Below are positions 1 to 6,104 of a stretch of DNA of 7,855 bases, one piece after another. Within the stretch, counting starts at the first letter, position 1; the number at the start of each line of letters is the position of its first letter. Under the pieces are notes generated by a model. It was not told the origin of the DNA. It saw nothing but the letters and a program-made list of their open reading frames with translations, and searched no databases. The translations under genes and the position numbers were made by a program. The stretch is from Sedimentisphaerales bacterium (GTDB lineage Bacteria > Planctomycetota > Phycisphaerae > Sedimentisphaerales > SM23-30): the NCBI GenBank assembly GCA_030640865.1, contig DAOWIP010000508.1, positions 1 through 7,855 of the forward strand, given 5' to 3'.

Positions 1-1
1 A

Positions 2-343
2 CCGGCCTATAATCCAGATAAGCAGTACCATCCGCGTGTGAATAACTGGGTCGGCTTTATTGTGGAGATAGGGTCAAAACGGATATATTATGCCGGCGAT
101 ACCGACATAACTCCTGAAATGCAGGAATTGACTAACATCGACCTGGCTCTGCTGCCGGTCGGGGGAACTTATACGATGGACGCTGACGAGGCCGCTCAGG
201 CCGTTAGCCAGATAAAACCACAACAGGCCATACCTTACCACTGGGGCGACATTGTCGGCAGCCTTAACGACGCCGAAAAATTCGCTCAGACCGCCGCCTG
301 CAAAGTCGCCCTGCTCAACCCCGGCGAAAGCATAACCATTTAA
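2..343 (+). CDS. Metallo-beta-lactamase-fold metal-dependent hydrolase, C-terminal part
   Basis: The reading frame is open to the left edge, so the start and the N-terminal HxHxDH metal motif lie outside the window; 113 residues are visible. The frame shows the family pattern: HPRVNNWVGF, then a strand-turn ending in YYAGDTD (Asp is a metal ligand), DLALLPVGGTYTMD, and IPYHWGDIVGS with a ligand His. This is the arrangement of COG2220/UlaG-like hydrolases, cytoplasmic enzymes that bind two metals and hydrolyse phosphodiester or ester-like bonds. The true substrate cannot be told. A GTG at 38 could be called as a start but lies inside the conserved fold, so it is only an artefact of the window edge. 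The gene converges on the M19 gene, with 39 bases between the two stop codons and no clear terminator hairpin. Confidence 0.85.
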   Translation, partial: PAYNPDKQYHPRVNNWVGFIVEIGSKRIYYAGDTDITPEMQELTNIDLALLPVGGTYTMDADEAAQAVSQIKPQQAIPYHWGDIVGSLNDAEKFAQTAACKVALLNPGESITI

Positions 344-382
344 AATATAAAGGATGAACTTCGCCCACAATTCTTTAGTTTT

Positions 383-1732
383 TTACGATAGCACCGCACG
401 GGCAACACGTAGTACGTTGCCGCCGAGAATCTTTTGAATATCGCTGTCGGAATAGCCGCGTTGAACAAGCCCGACGGTGAACAGTGGCCAGTTTGTCCAG
501 GCCATAGTGAGAATCTTCTTGGGCGCCCAGACACGGGAACCTTCAGGCCAAAGCCCAGCCCAGCGGTTTCGGGACTTCGGGGTTCTTGGTATCTTTTTAT
601 TTTCCTGAGCCATCGAGCGCGACGAGTAAGCCACGTCGGTACCGATAGCGACATGATCCACGCCGAAGGTTTTTACCGCATAGTCGATATGGTCCAGCAT
701 AACACCGACATCGGCTTTACCGCCGAGAAAACAGGGGATGCAGCAGATACCGATTAGTCCGTCTTTTTCGGCGATAGCCCGGATAACATTGTCGGGCTTG
801 CTGCGAATGTGGCTATTGAGCGCACCACAGACCGTATGACTGGCGACTATGGGCCGTTCGGAGACCTGGGCCGCTTCGAGGCTGGTTTGCCAGCCGCAAT
901 GGGCCACATCTACAATCACACCCACGCGGTTCATTTCCGCCACTACCGCTCTGCCGAAATCGCTCAGACCGCCGTTGGCCGGCTCGGCGCAACCGTCACC
1001 GATCATATTACGTCTGTTGTAGGTCAGGTGCATCATACGGATACCGAGTTGAAAAAATATCCGTACATAGCGCAATTCCTCTTCCACAGAGACCCAGTCT
1101 TGCGGCAGAGGCACCCCATTGCCGCTGAGATACAGACAGTGTTTGTTTTGCTTTTTGGCCGCGACGATGTCATCGGGCGTAACGGCCTTGAAAATAAAGT
1201 CGCGCATCATATCGGTAACATAGGTAAAGTAGGCCAGCCGTTTTATTAGTCTGCTGATGGCCTGCCCTTCCGCCCCGGCGTTTTGCAGGATACAGGTTAC
1301 ACCGGACGCCTCGAAGGCGTCCATAAATTCCTGCCGCTCGGTCGGATCGGTTACACAGCGGGTCTTATGCATATCTTCTTTGAGGTCTTTTAGCTCAAGC
1401 GGCGAGGCGTTTGCTTCGATTGCCGCGCGTATCTTGTTGCCGTCTAATGCGCAGCGCGGCGCAAAGCCGTATGACTCGACCACAACCGAATTGGCGTGAA
1501 GCTCCAGGCCGTGTTCCAGTTCTTTACGGCTCGGTTTTAATATCTCTAAAGCTGCTTCTCGTGCTTTTTGGATATTCTTATTCGACTTAATCCTTTTTTG
1601 TGTCTCCGGGTCATTTACACGTAATGTACTCGACGGCATTGTATCCGATGACAGCACACTCGATGACACTGTACTTGTCCCTGCCAGAGCAGCCACGCCG
1701 GCAGAGGTCTTTAAAAAACTACGTCGGTTCAT
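383..1732 (-). CDS. Exported M19 (renal dipeptidase-like) family protein, divergent active site
   Basis: The protein has 449 residues from ATG 1732, preceded by AAAGGAAAG at good spacing. The frame stays open upstream to 1945, but that extension runs through hairpin repeats and is unlikely to be coding. The N-terminus, MNRRSFLKTSAGVAALAGTS, is a twin-arginine signal, so the protein should act outside the cytoplasm. M19 features follow in order: RMMHLTYNRRN (about 232-242), GLSDFGRAVVAEMNR, VDVAHCG (His278), VASHT (His299), Arg310, VAIGTD (Asp366), and the family-typical end GLVQRGYSDSDIQKILGGN. M19 enzymes are zinc dipeptidases. Here the N-terminal HxD appears as YxF (Tyr88, Phe90 in VVVESYGF) and the bridging Glu of the usual EGGH stretch appears as LSGNG. 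Three of five metal ligands therefore seem absent, so normal dipeptidase activity is doubtful. It is the last gene of the minus-strand run. Family assignment is firm; function is not. Confidence 0.85.
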   Translation of the reverse strand: MNRRSFLKTSAGVAALAGTSTVSSSVLSSDTMPSSTLRVNDPETQKRIKSNKNIQKAREAALEILKPSRKELEHGLELHANSVVVESYGFAPRCALDGNKIRAAIEANASPLELKDLKEDMHKTRCVTDPTERQEFMDAFEASGVTCILQNAGAEGQAISRLIKRLAYFTYVTDMMRDFIFKAVTPDDIVAAKKQNKHCLYLSGNGVPLPQDWVSVEEELRYVRIFFQLGIRMMHLTYNRRNMIGDGCAEPANGGLSDFGRAVVAEMNRVGVIVDVAHCGWQTSLEAAQVSERPIVASHTVCGALNSHIRSKPDNVIRAIAEKDGLIGICCIPCFLGGKADVGVMLDHIDYAVKTFGVDHVAIGTDVAYSSRSMAQENKKIPRTPKSRNRWAGLWPEGSRVWAPKKILTMAWTNWPLFTVGLVQRGYSDSDIQKILGGNVLRVARAVLS

Positions 1733-1780
1733 CGGCTTTCCTTTCACGAGTATTTTCATCTTATTTTGTAACCGTTCGCG

Positions 1781-1814
1781 GGTTCTTAAGTAGGGCGGGC
1801 CGTGCCCGCCATTT
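1781..1814 (+). repeat. GTAG-footed REP-like hairpin, copy 1
   Basis: GGTTCTTAA is followed by GTAG (1790-1793), a perfect 7-bp stem GGCGGGC/GCCCGCC with loop CGT, then ATTT. The 34 bases match 7123-7156 at 32 positions. It lies between the creatininase-like and M19 genes. A GTAG foot beside a hairpin is the hallmark of REP elements recognised by RAYT enzymes; the link here is inference. Confidence 0.75.
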
Positions 1815-1829
1815 ACTCTGAAAAAACCT

Positions 1830-1855
1830 GTACCGCAGGCGTCTCGCCTGCAATT
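1830..1855 (+). repeat. REP-like hairpin with variant foot GTAC
   Basis: GTACC is followed by a perfect 7-bp stem GCAGGCG/CGCCTGC with loop TCT, then AATT. The shape and spacing match the neighbouring GTAG hairpins, but the foot reads GTAC and the stem sequence is different. It is the middle member of a tandem of three. There is no T-run, so it does not look like a terminator. Confidence 0.6.
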
Positions 1856-1872
1856 AGTTGTACCACCGTTAA

Positions 1873-1898
1873 GTAGGGTGCGATGTATCGCACCATTT
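1873..1898 (+). repeat. GTAG-footed REP-like hairpin, GGTGCGAT stem
   Basis: GTAG (1873-1876) is followed by inverted repeat GGTGCGAT/ATCGCACC (1877-1884 and 1887-1894) separated by GT, then ATTT. Foot and tail equal those of copy 1 while the stem sequence is unrelated. The bases after it (to about 1928) resemble the start of the longer repeat at 7260-7320, with CAGGCCC shared. That trace runs into the 3' end of the creatininase-like gene. Confidence 0.7.
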
Positions 1899-1919
1899 AA
1901 TCTTTTCCTTATCAGGCCC

Positions 1920-2693
1920 CTAAGAAACGTGTGGGAATTTTTCATCTATGGGAGATTGTGCCAATTCAGCCAGAAAGTTACTGATTCGTCCACAGACCAG
2001 ATCGAGATATTTTTTTCCTTTTTCAGCCGTGCCGGCTCCCGGTTCGCCTGCTGCGCAGTGGTCGTTCACGTTCTTGAAATTACGACTGGTTCGCACCCAG
2101 CCCTTTTCCAGTGCCTCGAAGCGGAACGGCCTTGTTTTACCATCGCCGGCAACTTTCTGTTCCACTAATTCCGGGTACAGTTCCAACGCCACTGATGTCT
2201 CAAACTCCCCGGCGTGATCGTCGGGCGCATCGAATATTTCGTGATATTTATCATGGCCCACTTTCCACCAGTTACACAGGAACACATGTACGTCCAGTTC
2301 GGTCTGAATTTGTCGGATCAGCGCCACAAATTCATTACCGCCGTGTCCGTTGACGATAACGATCTTGCGGATGCCGTGTTTGTGTAGCGAGGTTATTATA
2401 TCCCGTACCATCGCGTCCAGTGCCGCTTGTGAGACGTGTATTGTCAATGGAAAGTCCATCAGATTGCAGTCCACCCCGTATGGAATCGTCGGCAGACATA
2501 TTACCGACTCGCATTTCTCCCAGGCAAGCTCACAACTTCGCCGGGCGACCCATGACGTATGGCGAAAGTCCTGTCCTTCCGGCAGATGAAGATTATGCGG
2601 TTCGATTGCCCCTATCGGCAAAACGGCTGCTTCATAATGCCTCTGTGAAAGACGGTACTGGTTGGTTGCTGTCAAATCCCATTCATCGATCAT
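1920..2693 (-). CDS. Creatininase-family amidohydrolase
   Basis: The protein has 257 residues, close to the usual family length of about 240-260, with no signal peptide, so it is probably cytoplasmic. The start ATG at 2693 has GAGGAA eight bases upstream. The family's metal-binding signatures are visible: LPIGAIEPHNLHLPEGQD (Glu31, His33, Asp42), VNGHGGN (His117) and DDHAGEFETS (Glu163). Members of this family (PF02633) use two metal ions to open cyclic amides or hydrolyse amides; examples are creatininase and MftE-like proteins, so the substrate cannot be read from the motifs. It starts 45 bases after ald ends, which suggests co-transcription. The next gene downstream is 187 bases away, across three hairpin repeats. 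Nothing in the sequence specifically supports creatinine as substrate. Family call is confident. Confidence 0.9.
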   Translation of the reverse strand: MIDEWDLTATNQYRLSQRHYEAAVLPIGAIEPHNLHLPEGQDFRHTSWVARRSCELAWEKCESVICLPTIPYGVDCNLMDFPLTIHVSQAALDAMVRDIITSLHKHGIRKIVIVNGHGGNEFVALIRQIQTELDVHVFLCNWWKVGHDKYHEIFDAPDDHAGEFETSVALELYPELVEQKVAGDGKTRPFRFEALEKGWVRTSRNFKNVNDHCAAGEPGAGTAEKGKKYLDLVCGRISNFLAELAQSPIDEKFPHVS

Positions 2694-2738
2694 AATATTG
2701 GTTCCTCATAAATTATAACACATTCACAAGCTCTTTTC

Positions 2739-3854
2739 TTACTCCAGGACAGACTCAAGTGGACTATATTTTATATTGAGACTCTCGGCAACATTTTTAT
2801 ACACACATTTCCCCAGATGGAGGTTCACGCCCAGACTCAGGGCTTTTGAGACACGGCAGGCCTGTTCCAAACCGTGTTCAGCGATAAGAAGTCCGTATAT
2901 CAGCGTGGTGTTCGTCAGCGCGATTGTTGAGGAAAGTCCGACAACGCCTGGCATATTAGCAACACAATAGTGAACAACATCGTCAACAATATAGACAGGG
3001 TCGTCATGTGTTGTTGGTCGGGTTGTTTCTGTGCAGCCGCCCTGATCCACGGAAACATCGACGATCACCGCGCCTTTTTTCATCATTGCAAGATGGTTTT
3101 TCTTTATCAATTTCGGCGCCTTGGCTCCATGCAGCAGTACGGTTCCAATTAAAACATCCGATTCAGCGGCAACCTGGTCGATATTTGCATTATTGCTGTA
3201 TAAAGTCGCGATATTTGTCCCGAAAATATCATCCAGATATGCCAGGCGGTCAACATTAACGTCCAGAATTGTAACATTTGCTCCCATTCCAACCGCTATT
3301 TTTGCCGCGTTCGCGCCTGCGACGCCGCCGCCAAGAATCGCGACATTACCGCGCCTTACGCCGGGAACGCCACCCAAAAGAACACCTCTTCCGCCGAATG
3401 TCTTTTCGAGATATTTCGCTCCCTGCTGTACGGAAAGCCGACCGGCAATTTCACTCATCGGCTTTAGGCACGGCAGAGAGCCGTTAGACGTTTCAATTGT
3501 TTCGTAGCCGACAGCTTTGATCTTTCTGCTCATCAGAGCTTCCGTCAACTCCTTCGAAGCAGCAAGGTGCAGATACGTATAGAGAATCTGACCTTCGTGA
3601 AACAGATCATACTCTTGTGAAAGCGGCTCTTTTACCTTGACAATCATATCGCAATCATCGAACATCCTGCGTTTGTTTTCTGTAATGATTGCCCCGGCCG
3701 CTTCATATTCTTCATCTTCAAAGCCGGTATTGACACCCGCTGCCTTTTCAACAAGTACTTCATGGCCATGTGCGACATACGCCTTAACGCAGGAAGGTGT
3801 CATTCCTACGCGATACTCATGAATCTTGATTTCTTTAGCGACTCCAATTTTCAT
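2739..3854 (-). CDS. ald: Alanine dehydrogenase
   Basis: The product has 371 residues, the normal length for NAD-dependent L-alanine dehydrogenase (EC 1.4.1.1), which interconverts L-alanine with pyruvate plus ammonia in the cytoplasm. The start ATG at 3854 gives the family beginning MKIGVAKEIK and has AAGGAG six to seven bases upstream; an in-frame start at 3896 lacks such support. Key residues fall at the numbers known for the family: Arg15 and Lys75 (substrate binding), His96 and Asp270 (catalysis), the Rossmann motif GGGVAG at 175-180 and Asp198 for the NAD ribose. The late segment VANMPGVVGLSSTIALTN is also typical. It lies between the SGNH hydrolase (104 bases upstream) and the creatininase-like gene (45 bases downstream). 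Its leader contains a hairpin that belongs to a dispersed repeat. A short decayed tail of a second ald-like gene lies at 4918-5010. Confidence 0.96.
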   Translation of the reverse strand: MKIGVAKEIKIHEYRVGMTPSCVKAYVAHGHEVLVEKAAGVNTGFEDEEYEAAGAIITENKRRMFDDCDMIVKVKEPLSQEYDLFHEGQILYTYLHLAASKELTEALMSRKIKAVGYETIETSNGSLPCLKPMSEIAGRLSVQQGAKYLEKTFGGRGVLLGGVPGVRRGNVAILGGGVAGANAAKIAVGMGANVTILDVNVDRLAYLDDIFGTNIATLYSNNANIDQVAAESDVLIGTVLLHGAKAPKLIKKNHLAMMKKGAVIVDVSVDQGGCTETTRPTTHDDPVYIVDDVVHYCVANMPGVVGLSSTIALTNTTLIYGLLIAEHGLEQACRVSKALSLGVNLHLGKCVYKNVAESLNIKYSPLESVLE

Positions 3855-3865
3855 CGGTTTACTCC

Positions 3866-3922
3866 TTTTTAGCCCTGAAAGGGCGAAAGAACACAATGTG
3901 CAAAAAGCGTTAACGGTTACAA
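3866..3922. repeat. Dispersed hairpin repeat of about 57-61 bp, copy A (in ald leader)
   Basis: On the plus strand a perfect GCCCT/AGGGC stem with loop GAA (3872-3884) is followed by GAAAGAACACAATGTGC, an A-run and AACGGTTACAA. The same order occurs at 7260-7320 (CCCGAAGGG, GAAAGAAAGC, CCTGCAAAAAAA, AACGATTACAA). The tail alone recurs at 1780-1761 on the minus strand. In the ald transcript the stem sits just before the ribosome binding site. It could affect translation, but its recurrence points to a repeat rather than an ald-specific switch. Confidence 0.6.
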
Positions 3923-3958
3923 CTATAACTATTTGTCAAATCAGGGTCTTTTATTCTA

Positions 3959-4744
3959 TTATACCTTGCATTTCCTGACGGTATCCAGCCATTTGTGTGC
4001 CATCAGATACCCCCCTGCCATGGTCGGGTGTACACCATCTGCCGCCCAGTGGTTGGCGGGAGCTTGCCTGACTGCCTCGTCGAACATCGATTGGAAGGGG
4101 ACAAATACAGCATTAAAGTCAGTCGCCATCTTCCTCGCGGCAGCGCGATATTTATCAAATTCAGGGAACCATTTATCGTTCACAGCACCACAGCGGAGTA
4201 CGAAAGGCTCACATATTACCAACTTGACATCGGGCAATTCTTTACGGGTACGTTTGAGCAACTCGGCATAGTCCTTTTCATATTTCTCCACAGTAGCATC
4301 GTATTTGCCTTTCAGGGTATGCCATATATCGTTGACGCCTATTAAAATGCTCAAAATATCCGGTTTAAGTGCCAGACAATCCTTATCCCATCTGTCGGCT
4401 AATTGGAATACTTTGTTGCCGCTTATGCCCCGATTGTATATTTTTAAATTATCGGATGGATAATCAGCCAACAATTGAGACGCGATAAAATACACATATC
4501 CTTTTCCAAATGCTTTTGAATCATTAGCATGATTTTCTCGTTTTTTATCCCGTCTCGCGTCTGTTATGGAATCCCCCTGAAACAAAATCGTATTACCTTT
4601 TGTAATAACAGAACCTCTCTTGGGACAAGTGGAGTTACCTGCAATTTTATTACATCCTGAGGATAAAAGAGCAGTGCTTCCTATTGCGGTTGCTGTTACT
4701 GATTTCAGAAAATTACGACGTGATGCAATATTACGCTTTTTCAT
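3959..4744 (-). CDS. Tat-exported SGNH/GDSL-family hydrolase
   Basis: The protein has 261 residues; ATG 4744 is preceded by GGGAG about eight bases upstream. The N-terminus MKKRNIASRRNFLKSVTATA is a twin-arginine signal followed by a hydrophobic stretch ending in LLSSGC (Cys31). The Cys could be lipidated, although the lipobox is imperfect because the Leu is one position too far. All four SGNH blocks are present: FQGDSIT (nucleophile Ser59), NRGISG (Gly109), GVNDIW (Asn138) and DGVHPT (Asp236, His239). Such enzymes are esterases, acting for example on acetylated sugars or lipids in the envelope; the substrate is unknown. It is the first gene of the minus-strand run leading into ald. A GTAG hairpin repeat sits 28 bases upstream of the start, and no convincing promoter was found for it. 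Confidence 0.92.
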   Translation of the reverse strand: MKKRNIASRRNFLKSVTATAIGSTALLSSGCNKIAGNSTCPKRGSVITKGNTILFQGDSITDARRDKKRENHANDSKAFGKGYVYFIASQLLADYPSDNLKIYNRGISGNKVFQLADRWDKDCLALKPDILSILIGVNDIWHTLKGKYDATVEKYEKDYAELLKRTRKELPDVKLVICEPFVLRCGAVNDKWFPEFDKYRAAARKMATDFNAVFVPFQSMFDEAVRQAPANHWAADGVHPTMAGGYLMAHKWLDTVRKCKV

Positions 4745-4771
4745 TATTCATCTCCCATATAAATTAGTCTT

Positions 4772-4796
4772 GTAGGGCGGGCTATGCCCGCCATTT
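4772..4796 (+). repeat. GTAG-footed REP-like hairpin, GGCGGGC stem
   Basis: GTAG (4772-4775), stem GGCGGGC/GCCCGCC with loop TAT, then ATTT. The stem is identical to that at 1794-1810; only the loop differs. It lies in the leader region of the SGNH hydrolase gene, in the opposite orientation to that gene. Confidence 0.75.
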
Positions 4797-4811
4797 GAAA
4801 TTGCTCGCGTT

Positions 4812-4850
4812 GGGTGCCACCTTTCTGTGTTTCAGAGAGGTGCTCTTCAC
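4812..4850. repeat. Hairpin CACCTTTCTG/CAGAGAGGTG
   Basis: A 10-bp stem with one G-T wobble spans 4818-4827 and 4833-4842 around loop TGTTT. It is flanked by GGGTGC on the left and CTCTTCACC on the right, which add partial outer pairing (GGTG with CACC). No T-run follows on either strand. It is probably another small repeat family, but no second copy lies in the window. Confidence 0.45.
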
Positions 4851-4865
4851 CTTTCACGCTTTTCA

Positions 4866-4891
4866 CTCTTTTCTCACTTTCTCACAACTCA
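4866..4891. repeat. CT-rich dispersed repeat, copy 1
   Basis: CTCTTTTCTCACTTTCTCAC followed by AACTCA. Allowing one two-base gap, 22 of 24 aligned positions match 6070-6093. Both copies lie in intergenic DNA next to gene ends. Function unknown. Confidence 0.5.
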
Positions 4892-4917
4892 TTCATTTCA
4901 TTCGTCATTCTGGCTTC

Positions 4918-5010
4918 TTAATTCATAATTAACCGGGCAGTATATCTCATATTGAGACTATCAGCAACATCTTTATATACGCGTTCACCCGGACACCACA
5001 CATCCAGACA
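4918..5010 (-). pseudogene. Decayed C-terminal tail of a second alanine dehydrogenase
   Basis: Read on the minus strand, this stretch translates to a short frame containing LDVWCPGERVYKDVADSLN followed by MRYT and a stop codon at 4920-4918. The intact ald ends LGVNLHLGKCVYKNVAESLN then IKYS. Over the 14 residues from VYK onward, 9 are identical and the rest are conservative (N/D, E/D, I/M, K/R, S/T). The DNA also matches closely, for example AGTCTCAATAT in both. Upstream of about 5010 the likeness is lost and the frame soon meets a stop (5043-5041), so only some 25 codons of the gene's end survive. The differences are mostly conservative, which suggests a diverged paralogue that was later truncated rather than a fresh copy of the neighbouring ald. 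No start or ribosome binding site remains. Confidence 0.75.
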
Positions 5011-5018
5011 AAATATAG

Positions 5019-5047
5019 TTGCCGGAGATAAGTTTATCGATTATAAG
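5019..5047 (+). promoter_or_regulatory. Candidate sigma-70-type promoter for the isomerase-like gene
   Basis: TTGCCG (5019-5024), a 17-base spacer, and TATAAG (5042-5047). The -35 box matches four and the -10 box five of six consensus bases. The spacer includes an inverted repeat GATAA-GT-TTATC. It overlaps the upstream edge of the ald relic. Transcription would start near 5054 and give a leader of about 80 bases containing the hairpin at 5080-5105. Confidence 0.4.
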
Positions 5048-5079
5048 GGCGGTTTATGAGACAATCTCTAAAAATACCT

Positions 5080-5105
5080 GTAGTGTGGGGCTTTGCCTCA
5101 CACAT
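5080..5105 (+). repeat. GTAG-footed REP-like hairpin, TGTGGGGC stem
   Basis: GTAG (5080-5083), stem TGTGGGGC/GCCTCACA (one G-T wobble) with loop TTT, then CATT. The foot and geometry match the other GTAG hairpins but the stem sequence is unrelated. It lies 30 bases before the isomerase-like start codon and could sit in that gene's leader RNA. Confidence 0.65.
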
Positions 5106-5135
5106 TGACTTCGAAAGAAAAGGAGTGTCAGAAGG

Positions 5136-5990
5136 ATGACAAACAGCGGCAATATATTCAAATACGCGATGTGTAATGAGAGCATGCAGGAGTTATCGTG
5201 GCAACAGCAGTGCCGAATTATCTCGGAAGCGGGTTATGGAGCGATTGAAGTGGCGCCGTTCACGCTTGTGAACTGTGGGGTGAGTGATATATCAGCGGGC
5301 CAGAGGAAGGAAATGGCGGTAATTATGCGGGACGAGGGAATTGTCTGTGACGGGCTGCACTGGTTGTTTTCCCCGCCGCCGGAGGGGCTGCATTTTACGA
5401 CGCCGGACCAGGCGGTACGGCAAAAATCGGTGGCATATCTGGATGAGTTGATCGATTTTTGCGGTGATCTGGACGGCTCGGTGATGATTTTTGGTTCGCC
5501 GAAGCAGCGTAGCACTATAGACGGTATGAGTATAGGGGACGCGAAAAAGTATTTTGCCGAGGGGTTGGTAGCGGTTTCGGATCATGCTCAGAGCCGTGGT
5601 GTAAAAATCATGGTGGAACATTTGGACAAAACCCAATCGGATGTTATTAACACCCTGGATGAGGCGTGGGAATTTGTGGAGCGGATAAACCATCCGGCAA
5701 TTCAGATGATGTTTGACTTTCATAATACTGCGGACGAGACGGAATCGTTAGACGTGCTTGTCAGGAGGCATCTTGATCATATATACCACGTTCATATTCA
5801 GGAGATGGACGGCCAATATCTTGGAACGGGCACTGCGGCGGACGATTTTTTAGAGACCTTCCAGGTTTTGAAGGACTTGAATTACGACAAATGGATTTCG
5901 TTAGAAGTATTCGATTTTTCACCGGGTGGCAGGACGATTGCCCGGGAGTCAATGCGTGTAATGAAAGAGATGGAAGCAAAATTGAGTTAG
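5136..5990 (+). CDS. Sugar phosphate isomerase/epimerase-like TIM-barrel protein
   Basis: The protein has 284 residues with no signal peptide, so it is cytoplasmic. The start ATG at 5136 has AAAGGAG ten bases upstream. The sequence fits the xylose isomerase-like/AP endonuclease 2 TIM barrel (PF01261): FKYAMCNESM at the start, the helix-strand unit ISEAGYGAIEVAPF, and carboxylates and histidines at strand ends. Metal ligands can be placed at Glu161 (MVEHLD), Asp194 (MFDFHN), His220 (HVHIQE) and Glu257 (SLEVFD). Their spacing of 33, 26 and 37 residues is almost that of D-tagatose 3-epimerase (33, 26, 35). A keto-sugar epimerase or hydroxypyruvate isomerase-like activity is therefore plausible, but the substrate is not determined. 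It stands alone on the plus strand, divergent from the SGNH hydrolase run and convergent with rnc. Confidence 0.9.
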   Translation: MTNSGNIFKYAMCNESMQELSWQQQCRIISEAGYGAIEVAPFTLVNCGVSDISAGQRKEMAVIMRDEGIVCDGLHWLFSPPPEGLHFTTPDQAVRQKSVAYLDELIDFCGDLDGSVMIFGSPKQRSTIDGMSIGDAKKYFAEGLVAVSDHAQSRGVKIMVEHLDKTQSDVINTLDEAWEFVERINHPAIQMMFDFHNTADETESLDVLVRRHLDHIYHVHIQEMDGQYLGTGTAADDFLETFQVLKDLNYDKWISLEVFDFSPGGRTIARESMRVMKEMEAKLS

Positions 5991-6008
5991 TCCCGAACGA
6001 CGAATGAT

Positions 6009-6027
6009 GGGTGGTATGCTTTACGCA
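6009..6027. repeat. Dispersed repeat GGGTGGTATGCTTTACGCA, copy 1
   Basis: The 19 bases match 7178-7196 at 18 positions. Here the second arm of the hairpin is missing and a partial echo, CAGGGTGGCAGAGCG, follows. It lies just after the isomerase-like gene. The T-rich run that follows (6045-6060) might aid termination, but no good stem precedes it. Confidence 0.55.
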
Positions 6028-6069
6028 ACAGGGTGGCAGAGCGACTTTTTATTATTATTGATTCCCCCC

Positions 6070-6093
6070 CTCTTTCCTCTTTCTCACAACCCA
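6070..6093. repeat. CT-rich dispersed repeat, copy 2
   Basis: CTCTTTCCTCTTTCTCACAA followed by CCCA; pairs with 4866-4891. It sits between the convergent isomerase-like and rnc genes, 12 bases past the rnc stop codon. Confidence 0.5.
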
Positions 6094-6104
6094 CAACTTC
6101 CTCA

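Larger units (their letters stand above)
4745..5135. other. Divergent intergenic region packed with repeats and an ald relic
   Basis: This 391-base gap separates two divergently transcribed genes. From left to right it holds a GTAG hairpin, a second hairpin, a CT-rich repeat, a decayed ald tail on the minus strand, a candidate plus-strand promoter and another GTAG hairpin close to the next gene. No intact gene was found. Each part is listed separately. Confidence 0.8.

Noticed and set aside
344..382. Bidirectional terminator between the convergent MBL-fold and M19 genes
   Set aside because: The 39 bases contain no inverted repeat of useful length.
809..1249. 146-codon plus-strand open frame
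   Set aside because: It is antisense to the well-supported M19 gene and His/Arg-rich in the way of a shadow frame.
1781..1898. CRISPR array from regularly spaced palindromes
   Set aside because: The three units have different stem sequences and short unequal spacing, and no cas gene is present.
1733..1945. Upstream in-frame extension of the M19 gene to 1945
   Set aside because: It runs through three hairpin repeats, encodes low-likelihood sequence, and the internal ATG at 1732 has a good ribosome binding site and begins a textbook Tat signal.
3911..3939. TTGACA on the minus strand (3939-3934) as the ald promoter
   Set aside because: The -35 box is perfect, but no -10 box better than three of six bases lies at 15-18 bases, so only half a promoter is visible.
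5991..6060. Rho-independent terminator after the isomerase-like gene
   Set aside because: A T-rich run exists at 6045-6060, but no stable stem directly precedes it.
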